Assembly: GCA_965207985.1 (NCBI GenBank)
Contig: CBDBND010000034.1
Location: forward strand, 186,001-250,000
DNA: 64,000 nt
Source of the DNA: CBDBND01 sp965207985
GTDB taxonomy: Bacteria > Pseudomonadota > Alphaproteobacteria > Rhodospirillales > Rhodospirillaceae
Reading direction: 5' to 3'
Under the pieces are notes generated by a model. That model saw only the letters and a program-made list of their open reading frames with translations. It had not been told where the DNA came from and ran no database searches. The number at the start of each line of letters is the position of its first letter. Position 1 is the stretch's first letter. The translations under genes were made by a program, and so were the position numbers. Below, piece by piece: positions 1-8,777 of the stretch.

Positions 1-832
1 CATTGCCGACGGTGCGAAACATGAATGTGGTCACTGCAGTCATGGGCAGCTTGTGTACTGTCAGGCGGGCAGCTTCGGCTTCCGGAAGAACCTCGGGTGG
101 AACCGCCGCCGTTACATCTGCCAGTCCTGTGGTTACTGCCTGAAGCCGGGACATGGAATCGGGCGCGGGGATCAGGAGAAACTCCCCGAAACCCGGCTGC
201 CGCCAGGCACCCGGTGATGCAAGCAAACGGGACCGGCCCCTTTCGTTGCGCCAAGCGTCGAGAACAAAAGGACCGGTACCAATCGGGTTTTGGGCGAAAG
301 CGTCCACCGCGTCGTCACTGACGAATGCAGAGGGGTGGGCGATATGCACGCCCGAGAACTTTTGTGGAATGAGCGGATCGGGACGCACGGTGGTGACGGC
401 AACCGTTGACCCGGTCTCTGCTTCGGCGCGCGCTACGGTATTGATTTCCCGTCCCCAAAAGGTGCCTTTGCCGCGGGTGGTTTGCACCAGCCAGTTTAAG
501 GTGGCGGCAACGGCCTCGGCGTCATGGATGTCGCCGTTGGAAAAGCGCACGTCCGGCCGGAGCTCAAAAACCCAGGTCAAAGGGTCGCGCAGTTCCCATG
601 ACAGGGCCAAAGCGGGAACCAGATTTCCGTCCACGTCCCATTCCGTCAAAGTGTCGAACAGGGCGTGCCAATAAAAGGAACTGGGTGCACCGTTAGCGGT
701 GAAGGGCAAACCCAGGCTGGGTGGCAGTATCCGAATGGTCATGCTCAGGCTGCCGAACGGCTCTGCGCCTACCGGCTGAACAGAGCAAAGCGTGATTGCC
801 ACAGCGGCCACCTTAATCAGGTTGCCTTTCAT
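1..832 (-). CDS. Solute-binding protein of a peptide/nickel-type ABC transporter (partial)
   Basis: An open frame of 277 codons starts at ATG 832 and runs off the left edge, so the C-terminal part is missing. The first 23 residues (MKGNLIKVAAVAITLCSVQP...) look like a Sec signal peptide ending in VGA. The rest reads as an SBP_bac_5 (DppA/OppA/NikA) protein: WELRDPLTWVFELRPDVRFSNG near residue 80 and NPIGTGPF near residue 180 are family signatures. The mature protein should bind a peptide or similar ligand in the periplasm and deliver it to an ABC permease. The start overlaps the stop of the upstream glycosyltransferase frame by 4 bp (ATGA), which suggests translational coupling. The ligand cannot be told, and no permease genes are in view. 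Confidence 0.85.
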   Translation of the reverse strand, partial: MKGNLIKVAAVAITLCSVQPVGAEPFGSLSMTIRILPPSLGLPFTANGAPSSFYWHALFDTLTEWDVDGNLVPALALSWELRDPLTWVFELRPDVRFSNGDIHDAEAVAATLNWLVQTTRGKGTFWGREINTVARAEAETGSTVAVTTVRPDPLIPQKFSGVHIAHPSAFVSDDAVDAFAQNPIGTGPFVLDAWRNERGRSRLLASPGAWRQPGFGEFLLIPAPDSMSRLQAVTTGLADVTAAVPPEVLPEAEAARLTVHKLPMTAVTTFMFRTVGN

Positions 833-1959
833 GTGGCTTTCCAATCTGAAAGATCCTTTGCCACACGTTGGAAAATTGGCAACCAGTCCCCTTGCGACCT
901 GAATAGAGAAAGAGAGTCGTACCAAGGCGATAAGTCACCTTCAGTAAACCAGTACCACGGCCGCCCGTAAGCGTTGGGCAGCACTGTCCAAGTGGGCACG
1001 CCAAGACCGCCGGCCACATGGACAGTGGTATTGGATGTGGAAATCACCAGATCCATGGCCGCCGTCAGGGCAGCAAAATCATCAAATTGGTGTGTCGCGT
1101 CAATCATCGGATCGATAAGATCGCATCCATTGACGTGCATTGCTGCCACTTCACTTTGCACATCGCCATACTGAAGAGAAACAAAACGAATATCGGCGCA
1201 ATCGAGAACTGGTTTCCAGTGCTCGGTAAGCGACGTGCTTTTCTCCACTCCTGCCATGGGATTTTCGCTGCGCCAGGAAATGCCGACCAAACGCCTGTCC
1301 TGATCGCTGGCCAGCGTCTTTCTAAAGTTGCTCGTACGGTCTGCATTGGCAACGAGAAAAGGCTTTGACCGGGGAAATTTATCAACGCTCGGCCGTAACA
1401 CAGCCCCCAACTCACTGAGGGTCGCTTGCACGTCAACGGGACCAATATCTTTGCCCTTTTCCCGGGTGGCTTCCAAGGAAACCACATCCACGTCCGGAAA
1501 AGACCGTTGAAACAGGGGAACCAACCGTGGATCACAGGCCAACGCCACCCTTTGCGCTTTTGAAATCACGTCAGGTAACAGGCTGGTTGTGAGAATCTGT
1601 TCACCCAGACCTTGATCGGTCCATACCACCAAGTGTTTGTCGGAGAGATCCTCCCCCCGCCAGTACGGCACCCGCAACGCATATTGCCAGCTTTTGTAAG
1701 CTTTACTCTTTAGACGGCGCCCATAGTCAGCCCACCCTTCAGCAAGGTGCCCTAATGATAGAAGAATGAGACCGCGGCGATGAATGAACGACGCGTCATT
1801 TTCATATTGTTCACAGAGTTTGTTCAGTGTCTCGAGCGCCGCTTCGATATTCCCTTCCCGCTCATGGATAAGCGCGAGATTAGACAAAGCAGACCGGTGG
1901 AACGGATCAGACTCAATTGCCTTCAAATAAAGACTGTCGTGCTCCAGCGAAATCTCCAA
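829..1959 (-). CDS. TPR glycosyltransferase, C-terminal piece of a frameshifted gene
   Basis: A 376-codon frame whose first possible start is TTG at 1959; it has no good initiation site. It opens in the middle of a TPR (LKAIESDPFHRSALSNLAL), continues with one more repeat, then has the PYWRGEDL...WTDQGLGEQI block and a GT9-like C-terminal half ending in STSNTTVHVAGGLGVPTW. This architecture is known from bacterial TPR proteins with a heptosyltransferase-like domain, probably acting on surface glycans or glycoproteins. The preceding TPR frame overlaps it by 47 bp in another phase. Joining the two at about 1925 gives one continuous TPR protein of about 540 residues. It is therefore likely the 3' part of a single gene with a 1-base insertion or a sequencing error. 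Confidence 0.75.
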   Translation of the reverse strand: MEISLEHDSLYLKAIESDPFHRSALSNLALIHEREGNIEAALETLNKLCEQYENDASFIHRRGLILLSLGHLAEGWADYGRRLKSKAYKSWQYALRVPYWRGEDLSDKHLVVWTDQGLGEQILTTSLLPDVISKAQRVALACDPRLVPLFQRSFPDVDVVSLEATREKGKDIGPVDVQATLSELGAVLRPSVDKFPRSKPFLVANADRTSNFRKTLASDQDRRLVGISWRSENPMAGVEKSTSLTEHWKPVLDCADIRFVSLQYGDVQSEVAAMHVNGCDLIDPMIDATHQFDDFAALTAAMDLVISTSNTTVHVAGGLGVPTWTVLPNAYGRPWYWFTEGDLSPWYDSLSLFRSQGDWLPIFQRVAKDLSDWKAT

Positions 1960-2446
1960 TGGCCATTTGTCTTTCGCCGGTCAGAGCCCATGCGCCGGGA
2001 TGGGTCCCGTTCAAGGCCAGAGCCCGCTCCAACGCTAAGCTGGCTTCTTCCTGTTTGCCCATGTTGCCGAGATAAATGGCGTGCCGCTCATGCAGATCAG
2101 CAACGGTGGGACGAAGATCAATTGCTTTCGTCAATGTCTCGGCGGCTGTGGACCATTTCTTGCGCGCAGCCCAGGCCGAAGCAAGATCGACTAGGATCGA
2201 TCCTTCATCCGGCAGGTCGTCGTGAGCCTGTGAGAACCATTGCACGGCTTGTCTGGGGTCATTGCCGGCCAAAGCAATTCTGCCTAAGACCACTTTATCC
2301 CAGGCGCCGATGGCTCTTCGCTGACTGAGCGCTTGCGCCAGCGCTTGCGCTTCTTCAAGACGGCCCTGAACCAATGCCTCTTCCGCCTGCTTGCGCAGCT
2401 CTGGAATCTTAAGAGTCTTCGGATCTTTGGGTGTGGAGTCAGCCAT
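1913..2446 (-). CDS. TPR protein, N-terminal piece of the frameshifted glycosyltransferase gene
   Basis: A 177-residue frame starting at ATG 2446 (an upstream TTG at 2449 is less likely). It contains about four tetratricopeptide repeats, for example AWDKVVLGRIALAGNDPRQA and PTVADLHERHAIYLGNMGKQ. It stops inside a repeat: the last residues GDFAGARQSLFEGN break the TPR pattern. The following frame supplies the missing second helix and the catalytic domain if one T in the run TTTATTTG is skipped. It lies 51 bp downstream of valS on the same strand and may share its transcript. TPRs typically mediate protein contacts, here perhaps substrate recognition. Confidence 0.7.
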   Translation of the reverse strand: MADSTPKDPKTLKIPELRKQAEEALVQGRLEEAQALAQALSQRRAIGAWDKVVLGRIALAGNDPRQAVQWFSQAHDDLPDEGSILVDLASAWAARKKWSTAAETLTKAIDLRPTVADLHERHAIYLGNMGKQEEASLALERALALNGTHPGAWALTGERQMAIGDFAGARQSLFEGN

Positions 2447-2497
2447 CAATTTTGAGTCTGACGGCGATTGGAATCCCGTGCAAGCGGGGCAACGGTC

Positions 2498-5188
2498 TCA
2501 AGCCGCTTCAATGCGACTCAAGGCATCTTGGACTTTGCCGCGGGCTTCTTCGGCGGACCGTTTTTTCTCCCGGTTCTCCTCCACCACTTCCGGTGGGGCT
2601 TTGGCCAGGAACCCCTCGTTGCCGAGTTTCTTTTCGATTTTGCCGATCTCACTGTCGAGTTTGGAGATTTCCTTCTTTAACCGGGCCCGTTCCTGATCAA
2701 GATCGATCACGCCCGCCAACGGCATGACCAGCGTGATGGGCCCCACCACGGCCTGCGCCGCTCCGGAAATATCGACATCGCTATCAGCGGCACTGATAGC
2801 ATCCAGTCTCGCGTTGGCTTCAATCAGTGCGCCGTGCTCACCGAGGCGAGCTCTAATGGTTTCATCGGCATCCTTGACGGTCACAGTCAGTTTTGCCTTT
2901 GGCGGCACATTCATCTCAGACCTCACAGAGCGAATGGCACTCACGAGGTCCACCACCCAATCCATTTCTGTTTCAGCGTCGGGTGCTGCGAGACCTGCAT
3001 AATCCGGCCATTCGCCGGCTATGAGTGAAGTCCCCCGGTCGTCATCGATGCGGCGCCAAAGTTCCTCCGTAACAAACGGCATAATGGGATGGCCAAAAAT
3101 GAGAATCTGATCCAGTGCCCAAGCGGCTGTGTTGCGGGTCTCGGTCTTGGCTGCTTCGTCGTCGCCCCCTTCGTCCAAGTAAAACACCGGTTTGGCGAAC
3201 TCCAGGAACCAATCGCAGAAGGTATGCCAGGTGAAATGGTAAAGCGCGTCCGCGGCTTCATTGAAGCGATACGCTTCAAGCGCCTGGGCAATGGCATTGC
3301 CGGCCTCAGCGGCCTTGGCAATGATCCAACGGTTTAAGGTGGAGGTCACGGAGGTAGGATCAAAGGAGGCTGACGGCCTGCATTCGTTCATTTCGCAAAA
3401 GCGAGCCGCATTCCAGATCTTGGTGACAAAATTGCGGTATCCGGCGATGCGCTGTTCCGACAATTTTATGTCACGCCCCTGTGCTGCCATGGCGGACAAA
3501 GTGAAGCGGACCGAGTCCGTGCCGTATCTATCGCAGAGTTCCAAGGGGTCCATGACGTTGCCCTTTGACTTGGACATCTTCTGACCCTTCTCGTCGCGCA
3601 CAAGGGCGTGGATGTAGACCTCGCGGAACGGCACCTCTCCCATGAAGTGCAGGCCCATCATCATCATGCGGGCGACCCAGAAGAAGATGATGTCAAAGGC
3701 GGTGACCAAGACGTCGCCCGGGTAATAGCGTTTCAGTTCGGGTGCTTCCTCTGGCCAGCCGAGTGTGGAAAACGGCCACAAGGCAGAAGAGAACCAGGTG
3801 TCCAGCACGTCGGGATCCTGTTCCAGTTCTACGTCCTTGCCGTAATGCGCCGTGGCGGCCGCGACTGCGTCCTCCTCCGTTTCTTCAACAAAGACTTCGC
3901 CGTCCGGTCCGTACCAGGCGGGGATGCGGTGCCCCCACCACAATTGGCGCGATACACACCACGGTTGGATGTTGCGCATCCATTCGAAGTAAGTGTTTTC
4001 CCATTGTTTGGGAACGAATTTGATCGTGCCGTCTTCGACCGCCTTGATGGCAGGTTGGGCAAGCGAATGGGCATCCGCGAACCATTGATCCGTCAGCCAG
4101 GGTTCAACCACGACGCCTGACCGGTCGCCATAGGGCACGACCATCAGGTTCTCTTCGATGGTCTCCAGCAGACCCGCGTCTTCCATGTCGGCGACAATGA
4201 CTTTGCGGGCCGCGAAGCGGTCCATGCCACGGTATTTAACCGGTGCGTTTTCATTAAGCACCGCGTTTTCATCGAATACGTTGACGCGTTCCAGGCCATG
4301 CCGTGCACCGACCTCGAAGTCGTTGAAATCATGGGCGGGAGTAATTTTTACCGCGCCCGTCCCTTTTTCGGGGTCACTGTGTTCGTCCGCGATGATCGGA
4401 ATTTTGCGGCCGACAAGTGGCAACACGCAGTACTGGCCGACGAAACTCTTATAGCGCTCATCGTCTGGATGAACGGCAACGGCTGTATCTCCAAGCATGG
4501 TTTCCGGCCGGGTGGTGGCGACAGTGATGAACACGCCGTCACGGCCTTCAACTGGATACTTAAAGTGCCACATCTTACCGTTGGTTTCGCGCTGCTCCAC
4601 TTCCAAGTCGGAGATCGCTGTATGCAGTTTGGGATCCCAGTTGACCAGGCGTTTGTCGCGGTAAATGAGGCCTTCTTTGTGCAACTGAACGAACACTTTG
4701 GTGACGGCCTTGGAGAGACCTTCGTCCAAAGTAAACCGCTCCCGCGCCCAGTCCGGCGAAGCGCCTAGCCGGCGAAGTTGGCGGATAATGGTGCCGCCGG
4801 ACTCTTCTTTCCATTGCCAGACTTTATCGACGAATTTTTCCCGTCCCAGGTCACGGCGGTGAATCCCCCCGTCCGCCAGTTGCCGTTCCACCACCATTTG
4901 AGTGGCGATCCCGGCATGGTCCGTACCCGGCTGCCAAAGGGCATCGCGGTTGCGCATACGGCGGTAGCGAATCAATACGTCCTGTAAGGTAAAGGTCAGC
5001 GCATGGCCGATGTGCAGGCTGCCGGTGACGTTGGGCGGCGGCATCATGATGGTATACGGCGCCTGGTTGGACTCCACGTCAGCAGCAAACGCGCCGGACT
5101 CCTGCCACTCCTCGTAGAGGGCCTCCTCCACCTCTGAAGGGTTGTACTTTTTATCGAGCTGGCTGGCGGGCATCGGTCTGAACTTCAA
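2498..5188 (-). CDS. valS: Valine-tRNA ligase
   Basis: Class I aminoacyl-tRNA synthetase charging tRNA-Val with valine in the cytoplasm. The 896-residue length is normal for bacterial ValRS. The HIGH motif is at residues 59-62 (PNVTGSLHIGHALT) and KMSKS at 537-541. The editing (CP1) domain between them has TTRPETMLGDTAVAVHP near 225-240, and the C-terminal tail from about residue 820 (DQERARLKKEISKLDSEIGK) is the coiled coil that contacts the tRNA. The gene begins a leftward run with the TPR glycosyltransferase and the solute-binding protein and is divergent from the GT41-like gene at 5328, with 139 bp between them. The identification is secure. Confidence 0.98.
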   Translation of the reverse strand: MKFRPMPASQLDKKYNPSEVEEALYEEWQESGAFAADVESNQAPYTIMMPPPNVTGSLHIGHALTFTLQDVLIRYRRMRNRDALWQPGTDHAGIATQMVVERQLADGGIHRRDLGREKFVDKVWQWKEESGGTIIRQLRRLGASPDWARERFTLDEGLSKAVTKVFVQLHKEGLIYRDKRLVNWDPKLHTAISDLEVEQRETNGKMWHFKYPVEGRDGVFITVATTRPETMLGDTAVAVHPDDERYKSFVGQYCVLPLVGRKIPIIADEHSDPEKGTGAVKITPAHDFNDFEVGARHGLERVNVFDENAVLNENAPVKYRGMDRFAARKVIVADMEDAGLLETIEENLMVVPYGDRSGVVVEPWLTDQWFADAHSLAQPAIKAVEDGTIKFVPKQWENTYFEWMRNIQPWCVSRQLWWGHRIPAWYGPDGEVFVEETEEDAVAAATAHYGKDVELEQDPDVLDTWFSSALWPFSTLGWPEEAPELKRYYPGDVLVTAFDIIFFWVARMMMMGLHFMGEVPFREVYIHALVRDEKGQKMSKSKGNVMDPLELCDRYGTDSVRFTLSAMAAQGRDIKLSEQRIAGYRNFVTKIWNAARFCEMNECRPSASFDPTSVTSTLNRWIIAKAAEAGNAIAQALEAYRFNEAADALYHFTWHTFCDWFLEFAKPVFYLDEGGDDEAAKTETRNTAAWALDQILIFGHPIMPFVTEELWRRIDDDRGTSLIAGEWPDYAGLAAPDAETEMDWVVDLVSAIRSVRSEMNVPPKAKLTVTVKDADETIRARLGEHGALIEANARLDAISAADSDVDISGAAQAVVGPITLVMPLAGVIDLDQERARLKKEISKLDSEIGKIEKKLGNEGFLAKAPPEVVEENREKKRSAEEARGKVQDALSRIEAA

Positions 5189-5327
5189 GAAAACGTCGAG
5201 TTGCGAAGGGTTTAGCCTTCACGGCGCTAAAGCGCAACGGTCGGGGCCGACTTTCATGGGGAAACAAACCCTCCTGGCCAATTCATCCAATCTTTCGACG
5301 ATAGGCTAAATTTTCTATGGTCGAGGC

Positions 5328-7112
5328 GTGTCGTTCGAACAAAACATTTTTGATAGTCTCCTGTCCCAAGGTACGGTCGCCATGGAACGAGGTCGCCTGG
5401 ATGAAGCACGAAACGCATTTGAAAATGTACTTAAGCGCGATCCACAAAACACAGACGCCCTGATATGTCTGGGGGAATGTAAACGGCGTCTGGGAAACCT
5501 GTCAGAGGCAGAAGAGCACCTTCGATCCGTACTGAGCAAAAACCCGAAAGCCTCCACTGCATACGCTGTTCTTTACGCCATACAGATGGACAGCGGCCTT
5601 TTGCCCCAAGCTTTGGAGACCATCGAACAGGCCCTTTCTCTACAACCCGAAGATCTAGGTTTTTTATTTTCGCGGGCGCTCACATTGGAGAGCTTGGGCG
5701 AGCTCTCAAAGGCCTTAAACGGAGTGAATCACTGCTTGAGAATTCACCCGGAATGGCCGGAAGCGCTGGGTCTTAAAGCGTCAGTGCTACGGCAGATGGG
5801 ATATGCCGATCAAGCAATTCAAAACTTAAGAGCAGCATTGGCAAGCGAGCCAGACAGTTCAGTTTTGCACGGAAAATTGATTCTTGCCTTGCAGGGCGAA
5901 ATGCAAACGACATTGGAAAATCTCTTGACGGAGACGCAAGAAGTCTGGCGGCACATGCCCGTTGATGCACCGCGCAAGATCGCAACACGGGTAAAAAAGG
6001 ACAAGCGGTTAAAGATTGCTTATGTTTCCGGCGATTTTCGCGAGCATCCCGTCGCCTATTTTTTGGAAGGTGTCATTGCGGCTCATGACCGGACTTCATT
6101 CGAAGTTCATCTCGTTACCACCATGGCCGGCTCAGATAAGCGGACCGAAAAACTACGGATGCAGGCCGACGGATGGCATCAAATCACCGGTCTCAGCGAC
6201 GAAAATGCTGCCGCATATTTGCGCGACTTAGAGATTGATATCGCCATTGACTTATCCGGTTGGACCCGCGGGTATCGTTTGGGTGTTTTCCGTTGCCGCG
6301 CCGCGCCGTTGCAAATGACGTGGATTGGATATTCGGGAACCACGGGACTTGAGGAGATGGACTACATCATCTGCGACGAAACGATTGTACCGATCGCGGA
6401 CGAACCCTTTTATTCCGAAAAGCCGCTCCGCCTTCCCGGTTGTTATTTATCCATGACGCCACCCAATACCCTGTTGCCCGATCTAGGCCCACGGCCTTTG
6501 CCCAAAGAACGACGTGTCCTCTTCGGTTCATTCAATACTTTAGCCAAGTTGAACAACGAGACCATCGACACTTGGGCCGAGATTTTATCTGAGGTTGAAG
6601 GCTCAATTCTTATACTGCGGGCACGTCAGTTCAATGATGATGGAGTGAAAGTCGACACGGCAAAACGTTTTGCGCAAAGGGGGATCAATACAAAGAGGCT
6701 TTTGATTGAAGGCAATAAGACGAGAAAAGGCATGCTCGCTGGCTACCGGAAAGTGGACATCGCCCTCGACACCTTCCCCTACGGCGGCACGACCACTACC
6801 TTTGAAGCCCTCTGCATGGGTGTCCCGGTCATTACTCTGCATGGAGACCGCTGGGTCGGCCTGGTCGGCGCCAGCATTCTTCAATCAGTGGGACGTGAGG
6901 AACTGATTGCACAAGACAGAGATGATTATGTTCAAAAAGCCGTGGGTTTGGCTAAGGACATTGACCGCCTTGTCGCCCTGCGCACGGGTTTAAGCGAAGA
7001 AGTTCTGGCATCCCCCTTGTGTGATACGGTCGCTTTCACCCATGCGCTGGAAGATGTATTGCGGGGCGCGTGGAATGAGTGGTGTGACAGACAATCGCCG
7101 GGAGGCGATTGA
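5328..7112 (+). CDS. TPR protein with O-GlcNAc-transferase-like (GT41/SPINDLY) catalytic domain
   Basis: 594 residues from a GTG start at 5328; no in-frame ATG lies nearby upstream. Residues 10-180 hold about five TPRs (AMERGRLDEARNAFENVLKR is the first). Residues 228-580 form the catalytic part: VSGDFREHPVAYF at 233-245, with the conserved His at 240, then DLSGWTRGYRL, WIGYSGTTG, FGSFNTLAKLN and DTFPYGGTTTTFEALCMG. In this family the enzyme transfers a sugar from a UDP-sugar to Ser/Thr of proteins; bacterial members often glycosylate flagellins or surface proteins. No flagellin gene is in the window, so the acceptor is unknown. Together with the frameshifted gene at 829-2446 it makes two TPR glycosyltransferases flanking valS. 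Confidence 0.88.
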   Translation: MSFEQNIFDSLLSQGTVAMERGRLDEARNAFENVLKRDPQNTDALICLGECKRRLGNLSEAEEHLRSVLSKNPKASTAYAVLYAIQMDSGLLPQALETIEQALSLQPEDLGFLFSRALTLESLGELSKALNGVNHCLRIHPEWPEALGLKASVLRQMGYADQAIQNLRAALASEPDSSVLHGKLILALQGEMQTTLENLLTETQEVWRHMPVDAPRKIATRVKKDKRLKIAYVSGDFREHPVAYFLEGVIAAHDRTSFEVHLVTTMAGSDKRTEKLRMQADGWHQITGLSDENAAAYLRDLEIDIAIDLSGWTRGYRLGVFRCRAAPLQMTWIGYSGTTGLEEMDYIICDETIVPIADEPFYSEKPLRLPGCYLSMTPPNTLLPDLGPRPLPKERRVLFGSFNTLAKLNNETIDTWAEILSEVEGSILILRARQFNDDGVKVDTAKRFAQRGINTKRLLIEGNKTRKGMLAGYRKVDIALDTFPYGGTTTTFEALCMGVPVITLHGDRWVGLVGASILQSVGREELIAQDRDDYVQKAVGLAKDIDRLVALRTGLSEEVLASPLCDTVAFTHALEDVLRGAWNEWCDRQSPGGD

Positions 7113-7171
7113 TATCAACCACAGAGCAAGGCAGACTGAAAACCACAACACAGCGGAAAAAGGGACACAAG

Positions 7172-7891
7172 ATGCAACGGCTTATCAGTTCAGTATTTGT
7201 GATTTTACTGTTTAGCGCTGCTTATAACGCAAACGCCAATGAGGGCGTGCTCGTGCTTGGCGGTACGGGGCAGTTGGGGTCGGAAATCGTCAAAGATCTG
7301 GTCGCTGCTGGAGAAGACGTCACCGTGATGGTGCGGCCGACCTCCGACAAAGCACGGCTGCAAGGGCTTGATGTCACCTACGTAACGGGTGACGTGCTGA
7401 ACGAGGATGAGGTGGAGGCGGCTTTGAAGTCCGGTCCCTACCGCGTCGTCATCGATGCCCTGGCCCGTGACGGCGGGGTTGCGCCTGACTTTTACATCGA
7501 CAGTATGGAATACATTTCAAAGTGGGCTAAGGAAACCAGCGTCAAGCAAGTGATTTTGCACGGATCCGTCGGCGCGGGTTTGAGCCGGCCCATTTATCCA
7601 ACAGACCGCTGGGACTTCATGGGCCCGACCATCGAGGCCAAAGGGATGGGGGAACGGCATCTGATGGAAAGTGGCGCGCCTTACACCATTATCCGCAATC
7701 TTAATCTTCTGCCCATGGAAGTGCAGGAATCCGGCAACGCCCATTTGACCACCGATCAAATGAAAGCGGGGGGCGTCACCCGCGACGGCCTCGCCCGCCT
7801 GACCATGGAATGTCTCGACAATGCGGACTGCATCAACGAGATTTTCCACGCCATTGATCCGGACGTGGTCGACCCGCGGCGGCGCGGTTAA
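7172..7891 (+). CDS. Exported NAD(P)-binding Rossmann protein (NmrA/atypical SDR-like)
   Basis: 239 residues from ATG 7172, preceded by an AAAAAGGG Shine-Dalgarno stretch; a TTG 63 bp upstream is less likely. The first 22 residues (MQRLISSVFVILLFSAAYNA) form a Sec signal peptide with cleavage after NANA. The mature protein starts with GVLVLGGTGQLGSEIV, a GxxGxxG dinucleotide fold, followed by TVMVRPTSDKARL, DVTYVTGDVLNEDEV and YTIIRNLNLLP as in NmrA-like atypical SDRs. An exported protein with a cytosolic cofactor fold is unusual. Two similar proteins are encoded at 40739-41482 and 42769-43566. The substrate is unknown. Confidence 0.8.
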   Translation: MQRLISSVFVILLFSAAYNANANEGVLVLGGTGQLGSEIVKDLVAAGEDVTVMVRPTSDKARLQGLDVTYVTGDVLNEDEVEAALKSGPYRVVIDALARDGGVAPDFYIDSMEYISKWAKETSVKQVILHGSVGAGLSRPIYPTDRWDFMGPTIEAKGMGERHLMESGAPYTIIRNLNLLPMEVQESGNAHLTTDQMKAGGVTRDGLARLTMECLDNADCINEIFHAIDPDVVDPRRRG

Positions 7892-7909
7892 ATTCTTAGC
7901 GAGATTGAG

Positions 7910-8767
7910 TTAGGACGGAATGGGCGGCCCGTTCAGAACTTCGGGGTGCAACCGTTCCATGTTTTGCAATATCTCTCCTGGGATATCTTCTGCCCTGGCG
8001 CACTTCGCGCCATACATCTGATAGGTTTGATAGCCTTCGGACAATCCGGTCCAACGCCAGTAAGGTCCCTCTCCATGGAATGAGAATGTTGCCGGAATGG
8101 ACGGCGCGTCGCTTTCCAGATCGCGAAGACTGAACCGCCATTTGTTGTGGTCGGTCCAGGACACGCCTTGTGCCACGAAGGGTGTGTGATGGTAGCACCA
8201 GCCGACGTCATCAGCCGCGCCCCAGTCCAGGAGAAACGGGTCTAAGGCATTGTTAGACCACGGGTTTTTTGGATTGACCATGCCCGTCTCAGGGTCCACC
8301 CAGCGCGACCCGTTGTAGCCATGGCGCATGCGCAAAAGGGTCGCCCCTCGTACCGACGGTGTCCCGACGTTGCCGTTGATGGGGTTGGTAAATTCGGTGA
8401 GGAATTCTTGAGTGTCCGAATCAACCACATAGACCGACGCAAAATAGTAGTGATCGTAACTGCCGTCCTCGTTTTGCGTGATGCGGTTGGCGCGCACCGC
8501 CTGCATGTCTGTCATGTATTGCGGAAGGCCGCCCGGGAGTCCCGCATAGGCGCGGCCCTTGGCATACATGAAGGAAACCTCGCCGCTGGCATCGGCTTGA
8601 ATACGCATCAAGGCGTCAAGGTTATCCTGTGGCCGGGTCAAATCGTATTTGGAACTCGGCAGACGTGGTGTGGCATGCACGGTTTGAGGCGTGATTGCGA
8701 TCGCTGCACCGGATATACCTGCAACCGCAAGGGCCGATCTGCGCGTTACGGATTGGGTTGTCGTCAT
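7910..8767 (-). CDS. Tat-exported DUF1838-type protein
   Basis: 285 residues with an N-terminal twin-arginine signal (VTRRSALAVAGISGAAIA) and an Ala-rich cleavage region ending in VHA. The mature part, with DNLDALMRIQADASGEVSFMYAKGRAYAG and FSFHGEGPYWRWTG, resembles DUF1838 proteins, whose function is not known. The Tat signal suggests it folds with a cofactor before export. It lies 10 bp downstream of the SUMF1-like gene on the same strand, so the two probably form an operon. It converges with the exported Rossmann protein gene, 18 bp away. Confidence 0.65.
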   Translation of the reverse strand: MTTTQSVTRRSALAVAGISGAAIAITPQTVHATPRLPSSKYDLTRPQDNLDALMRIQADASGEVSFMYAKGRAYAGLPGGLPQYMTDMQAVRANRITQNEDGSYDHYYFASVYVVDSDTQEFLTEFTNPINGNVGTPSVRGATLLRMRHGYNGSRWVDPETGMVNPKNPWSNNALDPFLLDWGAADDVGWCYHHTPFVAQGVSWTDHNKWRFSLRDLESDAPSIPATFSFHGEGPYWRWTGLSEGYQTYQMYGAKCARAEDIPGEILQNMERLHPEVLNGPPIPS

Positions 8768-8777
8768 GGATTAAGTC

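Noticed and set aside
829..2446. Programmed frameshifting as the reason for the two-frame TPR glycosyltransferase
   Set aside because: The local sequence (TTTATTTG) is not a recognised +1 shift site and no stimulatory structure is evident; mutation or sequencing error is preferred.
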